20,236 nt of DNA from an uncultured Collinsella sp. (GCA_900549065.1 URNC01000017.1:1-20236), one strand, 5' to 3'. Counted from the stretch's first letter, positions 7,703 to 15,141 are shown. The notes: generated by a model not told the origin, from the letters alone. Made by a program: numbers and translations.

Positions 7703-10153
7703 ATGCTGCAAAAAATCCAACGCTTTGGCGGGGCAATGTTCGCGCCCGCCATGCTGTTTTCTATATCAGGCCTCATGGTCGGCGTCTCCGCTCTCGCAAC
7801 GACTGCGGACATCGTCGGCGATCTCGCCGTATACGGAACCCCTTGGTACGTTTTTTGGACCATCATCCAGCGCGGCTCGTGGACGGTCTTTAAACGCCTC
7901 CCGCTCCTTTTTGCCGTAGCGCTGCCCATCGGTCTTGCCCAAAAACAACCGGCTCGTTGCTGTCTCGAGGCTCTCGTCGCCTATTTTGCCTACTGCTTCT
8001 TTTTGAGCGAGATCATTAAGCTGAGCGGAGACAACCTTGGACTTGAGTACCCGTCATCTTTGACCTCCGCCAGCGGTATCACCGTCATCGACGGCATCAA
8101 GACGCTCGACACCGGCATTATCGGCCCGCTGGCGGTATCGGCAACCGTCGTTGCCATCCATGACCGCTTCTACGATGCCAAGGTTCCCGATTGGCTCGGC
8201 ACCTTCTCGGGCTCCTCGCTGGTCTACCTCATCAGCTTTTTTGCCGTGTTTGCCCTTGCTGCTATCTCGGCCGCCATCGTGCCCTACGTATACGATGTAA
8301 CCGATACGCTGCGTCACGCGCTTGCAGGCGTCGGTCCCTTTGGCGTGGGCATCTTTGTCTTTTTAGAACGAGCACTCGAGCCCTTTGGCCTGCACCACCT
8401 GCTCTACATGCCGATCTACTACGACAACCTGGTCATTAACGACGGCATCTACGCCACGTGGAGCAGTTTGCTCCCCATCCTCTCCCATAGCACGCGCCCC
8501 CTTAATGAGCTTGCGCCGTGGGCCGGTTTTACCGCCACCGGCTGGGTCAAGCTCTTTGGCCTTCCTGCCATCGCAGCTGCGTTCTACTCCACCGCAAAAC
8601 CCGAGCGCCGCGCCGGCCTCAGGGTCATCCTTGTTCCCGCCATCATCGCCTCGGTGGTTTGCGGCGTTACCGAGCCACTCGAGTTTCTCTTTATGTTCAC
8701 CCACCCCGGGCTCTTTTTGCTCTACGCCGTCTTATCGTCTTGCCTTGCCACAACCATGAATCTCTTTGGCATCGTCGGCATCTTCTCGGGCGGCCTGATG
8801 GAGATGGCAGCCTTCAACTTTATTCCGCTCATGCGCACGCATGCCGGTGCCTATCTTTTGGCGCTCGGTATCGGCCTTGCCTTTAGCCTCATCTTTTTTG
8901 TTAGTTTTCGAGCACTCATCTTGGTCTATGACCTTAAGACACCGGGCCGCGAGGATCATGTTGCCAATCGCGCGGCAATCGATTGTTTAACGGGAAGCGA
9001 CTTTGCCAAAGAGCAATCCCCCAATGACGAGGTCGATAGTCGATCCGATCAAGATCACGTCCTCGCTGAGCGGGTAATTCAGCTTTTAGGTGGCGTTGGC
9101 AATATCGTGGGCGCAACCAACTGCGCCACGCGCCTGCGCGTCGAGGTCGCAGACCCTTCCATCGTTGCAGATAACGCGTCGTTTGTCGCGGTGGGCGCCA
9201 AGGGCCTCATCATTACGGGCAAGACCGCCCAGGTGGTCATCGGCATCTCCGTTCCCCGCGTTAAAGAGCATTTTGACCAGATCATGGGCCTCGAGCCGGA
9301 ATTTGTGCCCACCACCTCGGCCTCCCCTGCCGCCAGCGCAGCCCATAAGCGCGGCGATATTTGCTTCTTCGATATCGACGGAACGCTCGCCTGGCAAGAC
9401 CCCAGGCTCGCCCAAGACCTTCCCGAAGACGAGCGGGACCTCTCCCCCTATCCCAACGAGGCGGTTTCGCAGGCAATCCGCGAGTTTGTCGCCAACGGCA
9501 ACATGGCCTTTATCTGCACGGGACGTACCCTCAGCTGCATCCACCCCAAACTTCTTGAGCTGCCTTGGACCGGCATCGTCTGTCTTGCGGGCGGTTACGC
9601 CGAGATCAACGGACACGCAATTCGCGATCTGTCGATGACGCCCAGTATGCTGCAGCGTCTTGCCCCCTACCTTGAGCAATCGGGCGAGGTCATCCGCTTT
9701 GAGGGCCTCAACGGCGTCGTGCGCATGAGTGCCGATGCGCCCGATGCTCCCGGATACGCGCGCACCCTGGGCGACGCAGTCACGCAGCTGCAACATTACA
9801 GTGTCTACAAGATCTTGATGTCTACATCGCTCGCCAACCACATCGCTCAAGATAAGGCACTTGAGCCGCTGCTGTGCTTTAACGAGCTCGAACTCGAGGT
9901 AACCGAAATCTCGCCCCGCGAATGCACGAAGCGCGGGGGCATCCAGTCTGTACTCGACGCCCTCGACCCCCACCACGGAACCGTATACGGCATTGGCGAC
10001 GCCAGCAATGACGTCTCGCTGATGAACGCCGTCGATGTCGGTATCGCCATGGGCAATGCGCCGGACTATCTCAAGGATAAGGCCGATTACGTGACCGACA
10101 CCGTCGATCACGACGGTGTCGTTGCGGCGCTCGAGCATTTTAGGCTGATTTAG
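7703..10153 (+). CDS. PTS EIIC-EIIB fused to a HAD-IIB (Cof-type) phosphatase
   Basis: This single 816-residue chain joins three modules. Residues 1 to about 425 form a glucose/maltose-superfamily EIIC membrane transporter with about ten hydrophobic segments and the hallmark GVTEPLEFLF. Residues about 450-530 form EIIB, with phospho-accepting Cys474 in NCATRLR. Residues about 550-816 form a HAD-IIB hydrolase with motif I FFDIDGT (nucleophile D557), motif II ICTGR, the lysine region TKRGG and motif IV GDASND (D766, D770). All catalytic residues expected by eye are present. The EIIC part would import and phosphorylate a sugar, probably an alpha-glucoside given the divergent TreR-like repressor. 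No EIIA domain is present, so another protein must supply the phosphate. The HAD module may dephosphorylate the product. Cof-type phosphatases are normally separate soluble proteins. The ATG follows GGAAGG at good spacing. Confidence 0.9.
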   Translation: MLQKIQRFGGAMFAPAMLFSISGLMVGVSALATTADIVGDLAVYGTPWYVFWTIIQRGSWTVFKRLPLLFAVALPIGLAQKQPARCCLEALVAYFAYCFFLSEIIKLSGDNLGLEYPSSLTSASGITVIDGIKTLDTGIIGPLAVSATVVAIHDRFYDAKVPDWLGTFSGSSLVYLISFFAVFALAAISAAIVPYVYDVTDTLRHALAGVGPFGVGIFVFLERALEPFGLHHLLYMPIYYDNLVINDGIYATWSSLLPILSHSTRPLNELAPWAGFTATGWVKLFGLPAIAAAFYSTAKPERRAGLRVILVPAIIASVVCGVTEPLEFLFMFTHPGLFLLYAVLSSCLATTMNLFGIVGIFSGGLMEMAAFNFIPLMRTHAGAYLLALGIGLAFSLIFFVSFRALILVYDLKTPGREDHVANRAAIDCLTGSDFAKEQSPNDEVDSRSDQDHVLAERVIQLLGGVGNIVGATNCATRLRVEVADPSIVADNASFVAVGAKGLIITGKTAQVVIGISVPRVKEHFDQIMGLEPEFVPTTSASPAASAAHKRGDICFFDIDGTLAWQDPRLAQDLPEDERDLSPYPNEAVSQAIREFVANGNMAFICTGRTLSCIHPKLLELPWTGIVCLAGGYAEINGHAIRDLSMTPSMLQRLAPYLEQSGEVIRFEGLNGVVRMSADAPDAPGYARTLGDAVTQLQHYSVYKILMSTSLANHIAQDKALEPLLCFNELELEVTEISPRECTKRGGIQSVLDALDPHHGTVYGIGDASNDVSLMNAVDVGIAMGNAPDYLKDKADYVTDTVDHDGVVAALEHFRLI

Positions 10154-10222
10154 GCACACTCCATCAAACGCACGCCCGTTGTCCTAAATCGCCAAAACTG
10201 CCGCGCCAAACGCCCTGATGTG

Positions 10223-10255
10223 GCAATATGTTGTCTGCATATTGCATCAATGCAA
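10223..10255. promoter_or_regulatory. Paired inverted repeats before the polyprenyl synthase
   Basis: GCAATATG (10223-10230) and CATATTGC (10238-10245) are perfect 8-bp arms with a 7-nt spacer. TTGCAT/ATGCAA (10242-10247 with 10250-10255) overlaps them. They lie 24-56 bases before the preferred start codon and could be an operator or a leader hairpin. Confidence 0.4.
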
Positions 10256-10278
10256 CCTCAGAAAGAATGCGAGAACCC

Positions 10279-11292
10279 GTGTCCAGTCCGTTTACCAGCT
10301 TTTTAGCCCAGCACTTTGACCAGATTAACGACTATCTGGCCACGTTCTTTGACGGACAGGCGACCTCTGCCGATATCGAGCGCTACCTGTATGCGCCGCT
10401 CTCGGCTTTTACGGCCAACGCCGGCAAGCGCCACCGCCCGCTTATCTGCATGCTCGCCGCAACCGCAGTGGGCGGTAGCTTTGAGAGCGCCCGCAGCGCC
10501 GCGGCAGCCATCGAGCATTTCCAGTCGGGCGCGCTGATCCACGACGACATCGCCGACAACGGACAGCTTCGTCGAGGCAAGCCCTGCATGCACCTTACCG
10601 AGGGCACGGGCCTTGCCATCAATTGTGGCGACCTGGCGCTCACCATGGTCACCAAGACGGTTCTCGACGACCCTACGCTGGAGTCCGACGTGAAGCTGCG
10701 CGTGCTCCACGAGCTTACCGAGATGATCGTCCGCACCATCGAGGGTCAAGCACTCGACCTGGGTTGGGTCCGCGACGGGCGCTTTGATATCTCGGTTGAT
10801 GACTACCTGGACATGGCGACGCACAAGACCGCGTTTTACAGCGGAGCCACGCCGCTTGCCGCCGGAGCCATTATCGGCGGCGGCAACGATGAGCAAATCG
10901 AAGCGCTGCGCGCCTTTGGCCTGCACACGGGCCTTGCCTTTCAGATTCAGGACGACCTGCTCAACCTTGTCGGCACTAAGGAAGCCGCCAACAAGGACTT
11001 CCGCACCGACATCACCGAGGGCAAGCGCACGCTTGTCGCCGTACACGCCCTCTCTGATGAGCGCCACCACGACGAGGTCGAGGCGATTCTTTCCTCAGGC
11101 ACCGATAATCCCGCGCAGCTCGCACGCGCCGTGGAGATCTTCCAGGAGACCGGCTCCATCGATTACGCCCACACTTACGCGCTCGACCTGACCGCTAAGG
11201 CCAAAGCGGCCATCGAGAACGTTGAGCTTGATCCGCACGCACGCGAGCTGTTCCTCTCCATGGCAGATTTCTTTGTGGAGCGCCTTAACTAA
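10279..11292 (+). CDS. Polyprenyl (trans-isoprenyl) diphosphate synthase
   Basis: This cytosolic isoprenoid chain-elongating enzyme condenses isopentenyl diphosphate with an allylic primer, for menaquinone side chains or lipid carriers. The first aspartate motif is DDIAD (about 89-93) followed by LRRGKP. The second is QDDLLN (about 224-229), where the final Asp of DDxxD is Asn, as seen in some family members. GKRTL completes the active site. The residues just before DDIAD are small (SGALIH), which favours medium or long products; that is inference. The preferred start is the GTG at 10279, giving 338 residues, because the upstream ATGs at 10228 and 10267 lack a spaced ribosome site and the first lies inside an inverted repeat. 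The start is uncertain. The CwlM-like gene follows after 138 bases. Confidence 0.9.
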   Translation: MSSPFTSFLAQHFDQINDYLATFFDGQATSADIERYLYAPLSAFTANAGKRHRPLICMLAATAVGGSFESARSAAAAIEHFQSGALIHDDIADNGQLRRGKPCMHLTEGTGLAINCGDLALTMVTKTVLDDPTLESDVKLRVLHELTEMIVRTIEGQALDLGWVRDGRFDISVDDYLDMATHKTAFYSGATPLAAGAIIGGGNDEQIEALRAFGLHTGLAFQIQDDLLNLVGTKEAANKDFRTDITEGKRTLVAVHALSDERHHDEVEAILSSGTDNPAQLARAVEIFQETGSIDYAHTYALDLTAKAKAAIENVELDPHARELFLSMADFFVERLN

Positions 11293-11337
11293 CGGGGGTT
11301 ATAAAACCTGTCAGCAGCGTATTTAGGCACAACTTGC

Positions 11338-11396
11338 TACACTGTTGAGTGCATGTTTATGCATCCCTTTGCGTTGTCTATCCGACAGACGCTCAA
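11338..11396 (+). promoter_or_regulatory. Possible promoter and folded leader of the CwlM-like gene
   Basis: TACACT (11338-11343) could be a -10, with no good -35. Downstream, TGCAT/ATGCA (11350-11363) and GCGTTGTC/GACAGACGC (11371-11392) form two hairpins that TTGA/TCAA could enclose. The evidence is weak, since the likely transcription start would cut the outer pair. Confidence 0.25.
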
Positions 11397-11430
11397 ATAG
11401 TACGAATGGTACGCCGAAAGGGGTTCGTTC

Positions 11431-12336
11431 ATGGAACCTATTACAACGGGCATGCAAGGAGCAGCCGTCGAAGACGTGCAGTCTCGTCTCCTGCAGCTCG
11501 GCTACACGATTGATGCCGCCGAAGTCACCGACAAGTACTTTGGAGCCACCACTGAGCAGGCCGTCAGCACCTTCAGGCTCGACAGCGGCCTTGCTGCCGG
11601 TCATGCCGTCGATATCCCCTGCTGGAGCGCCCTTGTAGACGCTTCGTATAAGCTGGGCGACCGCACTCTCTATCTGCGCATGCCCAATTTCCATGGCGCC
11701 GATGTGCAGGCCCTGCAGCGCGCTCTCAACGTTTTGGGCTTTGCCTGTGGCGAAGACGACGGCTACTTTGGTCCGCATACCGAGGCCGCCCTGCAGCAGT
11801 TCCAGGAAAATGTCGGCCTGTTTGCCGACGGCATGGCCTTCCAGGACACCTACGCCTACATCAACCGCCTGCACCATGTGTGGGAGGGCAAGCCCTCGGT
11901 CACCGAAGCCGAGTCCCGTATCGGTTTTGCTCGCGCCGCCAACGTGCTCGAGCGCTTCCAGATTGCCGTTATCGGCGAGGACCCCATCGCACGCAGCGTT
12001 GCGTCGCGCATGTGGAATATCGCCACGGCAACGACCGACAACAGCGGCATGATGCTCTGCGACTCCGAGGTCCCAACCGACGTTGACCTAGTGCTCGAGA
12101 TCGCAAGCGACGAGCTGCCCGCAGATGCAGCGCCGCGCGCCACGATCGCCCTCGCCGAGTGCCACAACCTGGCCCAGCGCATCCGCACTGCCAATGTCGC
12201 CGCGCAGCAGAAGCCGGCACGCATTCGCATTGAGCTCACGGGCATGACGCGCTACAACGGCACCTTCACGGCCAGCGACGCGCAGACACTCGCCGTACGC
12301 CTGCTCGACGGCGTTTGCGATGCCCTCGCAGATTAG
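11431..12336 (+). CDS. CwlM-like protein: two peptidoglycan-binding repeats and a degenerate amidase domain
   Basis: The chain is 301 residues with no signal peptide or membrane segment, so it is probably cytosolic. Two PG_binding_1-type repeats lie at about 3-72 and 80-150. The second (DASYKLGDRTLYLR, then LGFACGEDDGYFGPHTEAAL) closely matches mycobacterial CwlM as remembered. CwlM is a cytosolic Amidase_3 homologue that regulates MurA. The C-terminal region (about 165-301) keeps the outline of an Amidase_3 fold (FQIAVIGEDPIARSVASRMW, then RIRIELTGMTRYNGTFTASD and a final helix). It is short, and I see no zinc-binding HxGH, Glu or second His, so it is probably not an active amidase. The ATG has GAAAGGGG upstream. 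The role in envelope regulation is inferred. A plain peptidoglycan-binding protein is the alternative. Confidence 0.75.
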   Translation: MEPITTGMQGAAVEDVQSRLLQLGYTIDAAEVTDKYFGATTEQAVSTFRLDSGLAAGHAVDIPCWSALVDASYKLGDRTLYLRMPNFHGADVQALQRALNVLGFACGEDDGYFGPHTEAALQQFQENVGLFADGMAFQDTYAYINRLHHVWEGKPSVTEAESRIGFARAANVLERFQIAVIGEDPIARSVASRMWNIATATTDNSGMMLCDSEVPTDVDLVLEIASDELPADAAPRATIALAECHNLAQRIRTANVAAQQKPARIRIELTGMTRYNGTFTASDAQTLAVRLLDGVCDALAD

Positions 12337-12374
12337 GTAAACTAAACGAGTTGCTTTTGGGCAACACCACACAT

Positions 12375-12449
12375 TGGGACGTAGTTCAACGGTAGAACTC
12401 CGGTTTTTGGTGCCGGCTGTTGGGGGTTCGAATCCCTCCGTCCCAGCCA
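12375..12449 (+). tRNA. tRNA-Gln (anticodon UUG)
   Basis: The cloverleaf folds fully. The acceptor TGGGACG (12375-12381) pairs with CGTCCCA (12439-12445), then discriminator G and encoded CCA (12447-12449). The D stem is GTTC/GAAC. The anticodon stem CCGGT/GCCGG carries the loop TTTTGGT with anticodon TTG. The T stem GGGGG/CCCTC carries TTCGAAT. Confidence 0.95.
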
Positions 12450-12458
12450 TTAAAATTG

Positions 12459-12495
12459 AGCGCCCTGAGCCCATAACGGCCCAGGGCGCTTTCTT
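12459..12495 (+). terminator. Terminator of tRNA-Gln
   Basis: AGCGCCCTG (12459-12467) pairs with CAGGGCGCT (12482-12490). The stem extends inward through GCC/GGC, and TTTCTT follows. It starts 10 bases after the tRNA CCA end. Confidence 0.88.
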
Positions 12496-12503
12496 GTGGG
12501 CAA

Positions 12504-12631
12504 GCGGAGGGATTCGAACCCGCAAGGGTGCGGAGCCGGGGAAACGCGAAGCGTTTTCCAGCGCAGCACGCAAGGAGCAAAGCGACGCAGCGGAGCGCTG
12601 CCGCCGAAAAGGCGGACGCGGAATCCCTCCG
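12504..12631. repeat. Palindromic element carrying tRNA T-arm copies
   Basis: The outer arms CGGAGGGATTC (12505-12515) and GAATCCCTCCG (12621-12631) are perfect. Inside are several hairpins: AAACGC/GCGTTT, GCAGCG/CGCTGC and CCGCC/GGCGG. The left arm with its flank is a 16- to 17-base inverted copy of the adjacent tRNA-Gln T-arm (GGTTCGAATCCCTCC). The right end with its flank (12621-12640) resembles the tRNA 3' end in direct orientation. The region contains no credible gene. Confidence 0.75.
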
Positions 12632-12638
12632 TTCCACA

Positions 12639-12698
12639 GCCGGCACTTGGGGACGTTCCTAAAGTGCCAGCACTAAAGGAACGTCTCCAAGTGCCGGC
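12639..12698. repeat. Long hairpin repeat with nested loop hairpin
   Basis: A 22-bp stem (12639-12660 with 12677-12698, one G-U pair) starts GCCGGCACTTGGGG. Its 16-nt loop itself contains AGTGC-CA-GCACT. The form resembles REP/BIME-type repeats mobilised by RAYT transposases, but no transposase lies in the window. Confidence 0.82.
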
Positions 12699-12724
12699 CT
12701 CCCAAAAATCTACCTTTAAAAGAC

Positions 12725-12760
12725 AGGCGCCCCAGGCCCATAAGGACCAAGAGCGCCTTT
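12725..12760 (+). terminator. Degenerate terminator-like hairpin
   Basis: AGGCGC (12725-12730) pairs with GCGCCT (12753-12758), followed by TTTC. Its loop (CCCAGGCCCATAAGGACCA) resembles that of the tRNA terminator at 12459, so it may be a decayed copy. Confidence 0.4.
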
Positions 12761-12822
12761 CATCTAGAAAATATCAGCCCAGTTCCGAAAAGCGAGCCGC
12801 ATGCGACAACCAAGTAGCCGCA

Positions 12823-12959
12823 GGCCCCGGGAGAGTGGGGACACCGGCTTAGGTTTATCGCGAGTTCCGCACGAACAGGAGGCCACTTAATGTGGCCTCC
12901 GTCGTGAGCAGGACTGTAGAGCAGGAAACCTAAGCCGGTGTACCCACTCTCCCGGGGCC
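12823..12959 (+). repeat. 137-bp structured repeat, copy A
   Basis: Outer arms of 34 nt (12823-12856 and 12926-12959) pair at 33 of 34 positions. The 69-nt core begins ATCGCGAGTTCCGCACG and ends GAGCAGGACTGTAGAGCAGG. In its centre GGAGGCCAC-TTAAT-GTGGCCTCC (12878-12900) forms a perfect 9-bp hairpin. The core recurs in copies B and C. The element stops 7 bases from the stop codon of the JetD-like gene and could act as its transcript end. No protein is encoded. Confidence 0.9.
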
Positions 12960-12966
12960 GAACGCC

Positions 12967-15141
12967 CTAGTTGTTCAGCATGCGGTCGAAGCTTCCCGAG
13001 TCGCCATCCCGATAGTCTGCGGTCATCAGAATCTCCTGCGGAATGCGCCCGCCCTCGCGCAGCACGTTGCGGAACTGCACGCGCGTAACCATGGGCAGAT
13101 CCTTGATCGTCGCTGCCAGGTTCTGCGGCACACCCTGGTTGGCAGCCGCAGGCTCGCACTCTCCGCCGGCCTTCACGCGACGCTTATGCTCGGCGAGCAT
13201 GGCGCGGTACATGCCGGCATGCAGGCGAATCTCAACCACATTGGCATTGCGAGTCTGCTCGACGATACGCGCGCCCTCGCGGTCGATATCGCCCACGTAG
13301 TAGACGTAGTTAAAGCGATAGCCAATCTCGGCCAGATAATCGTCCAGGGCATGCGAGACGCTCGCCTTGCATCCGCCGCCAAAAATCACGCCGCCCACCT
13401 TGATGCCAAAGAGCTTGGCGTGCTTGCGGCCACGCAGCAGCTTGACGATCTCGTCGTAGGTGTCCAGGTTCTCGACCATAATGAACGGCTTGTCGGCTCC
13501 CAGCGTAAAAAAGCCCGTAAAGTGCACGGGGCGATTGGGGGCGACCTTGATCGCCTGCATGCTGATGCCCTTTTCGGTCATACGCCTGATCAGGCGCTCA
13601 CCGTGCTTGCCGTCAAAAGCCTTCTCGTCGTTAAAGATCTGGTAGGCACGCTGGCGGCGCGAGGCAACCGGCGTATCGGCACCTCGGTTCTGCTCGATCC
13701 AAGCCTGGATGATTGCGATTTCCTCGGCAATCTTGCGGTTGGACATCTCGTTGTGCTGAGTGCGCTGCGGAGCCTTTTTGCCGTCCTTGCCCTCGACCTT
13801 TACGATCTGTGTCTGCTGCTCCTTGATCTTGGAGAGCGCCATAGGCGTGGGGACAACCTTGAGCAGCTGCCTGCCTAAAACGCGGGCAAGGGCAAACGCC
13901 GAGACCTCGCCGTGGACGGACGACTTGGGCTGCTGGGCAGCAGTATCTGCTGCGGCAGACTCCGGCTTCTTCTGAGACTTGCGCTTAGAATCGCCCTGGG
14001 AATTGCGCTCGTGCTTCGGCATAGACGCCTGCTTCTGCGGACGATCGAACTTGCTCTCCTTCGCCGGCTGGCGCTTAGGCTGCCCCGAAGAAACCTCGGC
14101 CTTCGCATCCTCGTTCTGCGGCGTGGTCTTCTCGGTTGCAGTCTCGGCATGGGAACTGCGGCCCCCACGATGGCGACGGCGGCGAGGCTTGCTCGACGCG
14201 CCCTGCTCCGCCTGCTCATCAGTAGGCTGCTGGCCCTTGGCCTCGGCATCAACCTCAAGCCGCGGCTCAACAGGCTTTTGCTCGCGAGCCACCGGCTCAA
14301 CGGCCTTCTCGTCCTGGGTGGTCGAAACCGACTCGCCCTTCTCCTGACGCTTTACGGGATACGCACGTCCCGCAAAACCGCGGCCGGGACGACACGAACC
14401 CGGAGCCTTCTTGGCAGACTCCTCAACATCGTCTGCAACCTCAGAAGACCCTTCAACCTCACGCGCGGCATCCTGCTGTGCAGTCTTAAAGTGAGCACCG
14501 CGACGACGCTTGGGCTCTTGGGCCTCCACGGGCTTTTGCTCCCTCGCGGGCTTCTGCGACTCGGCAGCAACCTCGGTCTCAACAGCCTCAGCATCCGTCT
14601 CACCCTTTCGAGCAACGGCGCGACGGAAGCGCTCCTGCTGGGCGCGGCGCTGCGCATCGCGCTTGCCACCCCCGCCAAAACCGCCGCGTCCTGCCTTGGC
14701 CGTAAAGGCACGCACGACGTTCTCATCGAGCAACTCATCGGTATCGACATGCTCACGCGGAGCAGCTTCTTCCACAGCAGGCACGTCAGCGGAATCCTCG
14801 ACGACAAAATCTTCGACGGACTCGGCAGGCTGCTCCTGGACATCGCGGATCTCGGCATTGATGGTATAGAACGCCGGGCGCCCGTTAATGCCGCTACCCT
14901 CGATCTTGGTCACGATCTTTGCCGCGATAAGCTCATCGCGCATCGCCTTGGTGTCGCACTCCTTATCGACGGAGCGGAAAATCTGCGCCAGCGCACTCGA
15001 CTTAATCTTGAGCGCCTTGCGGCAAAGCAGGTCGTAGGCAACCAGCTTGGCACGCTCAGCAGAAAGCGACGTCTGGCTGCTCAGGCGCTCAGCCAAAGCA
15101 TTGACATTGTTTTGATTATCGGAATATACCGTCTTGGCCAC
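12967..15141 (-). CDS. Large protein with JetD/DUF2220-like C-terminal TOPRIM domain
   Basis: The preferred start is the GTG at 15141, giving 724 residues, because GAAAGGGGCCCC lies just upstream; an ATG 24 bases earlier would overlap it. Residues 1 to about 100 look like a small helical, possibly winged-helix, domain. Residues about 100-410 are low-complexity and rich in Glu, Lys, Arg, Gln and Ala, so probably disordered. Residues about 440-724 resemble the JetD/DUF2220 nuclease of Wadjet systems: RRQRAYQIFNDEKAF, then TOPRIM-type VENLDTY (E557) and YYVGDIDREGARI (D618, D620), and a terminal REGGRIPQEIL. JetD cleaves plasmid DNA together with an SMC-like JetABC complex, and no such partner gene is in the window. 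The product could be an independent TOPRIM nuclease or topoisomerase-like protein. Its function is unknown. Confidence 0.6.
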   Translation of the reverse strand: MAKTVYSDNQNNVNALAERLSSQTSLSAERAKLVAYDLLCRKALKIKSSALAQIFRSVDKECDTKAMRDELIAAKIVTKIEGSGINGRPAFYTINAEIRDVQEQPAESVEDFVVEDSADVPAVEEAAPREHVDTDELLDENVVRAFTAKAGRGGFGGGGKRDAQRRAQQERFRRAVARKGETDAEAVETEVAAESQKPAREQKPVEAQEPKRRRGAHFKTAQQDAAREVEGSSEVADDVEESAKKAPGSCRPGRGFAGRAYPVKRQEKGESVSTTQDEKAVEPVAREQKPVEPRLEVDAEAKGQQPTDEQAEQGASSKPRRRRHRGGRSSHAETATEKTTPQNEDAKAEVSSGQPKRQPAKESKFDRPQKQASMPKHERNSQGDSKRKSQKKPESAAADTAAQQPKSSVHGEVSAFALARVLGRQLLKVVPTPMALSKIKEQQTQIVKVEGKDGKKAPQRTQHNEMSNRKIAEEIAIIQAWIEQNRGADTPVASRRQRAYQIFNDEKAFDGKHGERLIRRMTEKGISMQAIKVAPNRPVHFTGFFTLGADKPFIMVENLDTYDEIVKLLRGRKHAKLFGIKVGGVIFGGGCKASVSHALDDYLAEIGYRFNYVYYVGDIDREGARIVEQTRNANVVEIRLHAGMYRAMLAEHKRRVKAGGECEPAAANQGVPQNLAATIKDLPMVTRVQFRNVLREGGRIPQEILMTADYRDGDSGSFDRMLNN

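Noticed and set aside
9086..10159. Minus-strand open frame opposite the HAD part of the PTS fusion
   Set aside because: The plus strand has intact EIIB and HAD catalytic motifs. The antisense translation matches nothing I recognise.
12504..12640. A second intact tRNA gene
   Set aside because: Only T-arm and 3'-end fragments are present. No anticodon stem or D arm can be folded at the right distances.
12386..12646. Small protein frames overlapping tRNA-Gln and the following repeat on both strands
   Set aside because: They are translations of tRNA and palindromic repeat sequence. Such products are common false gene calls.
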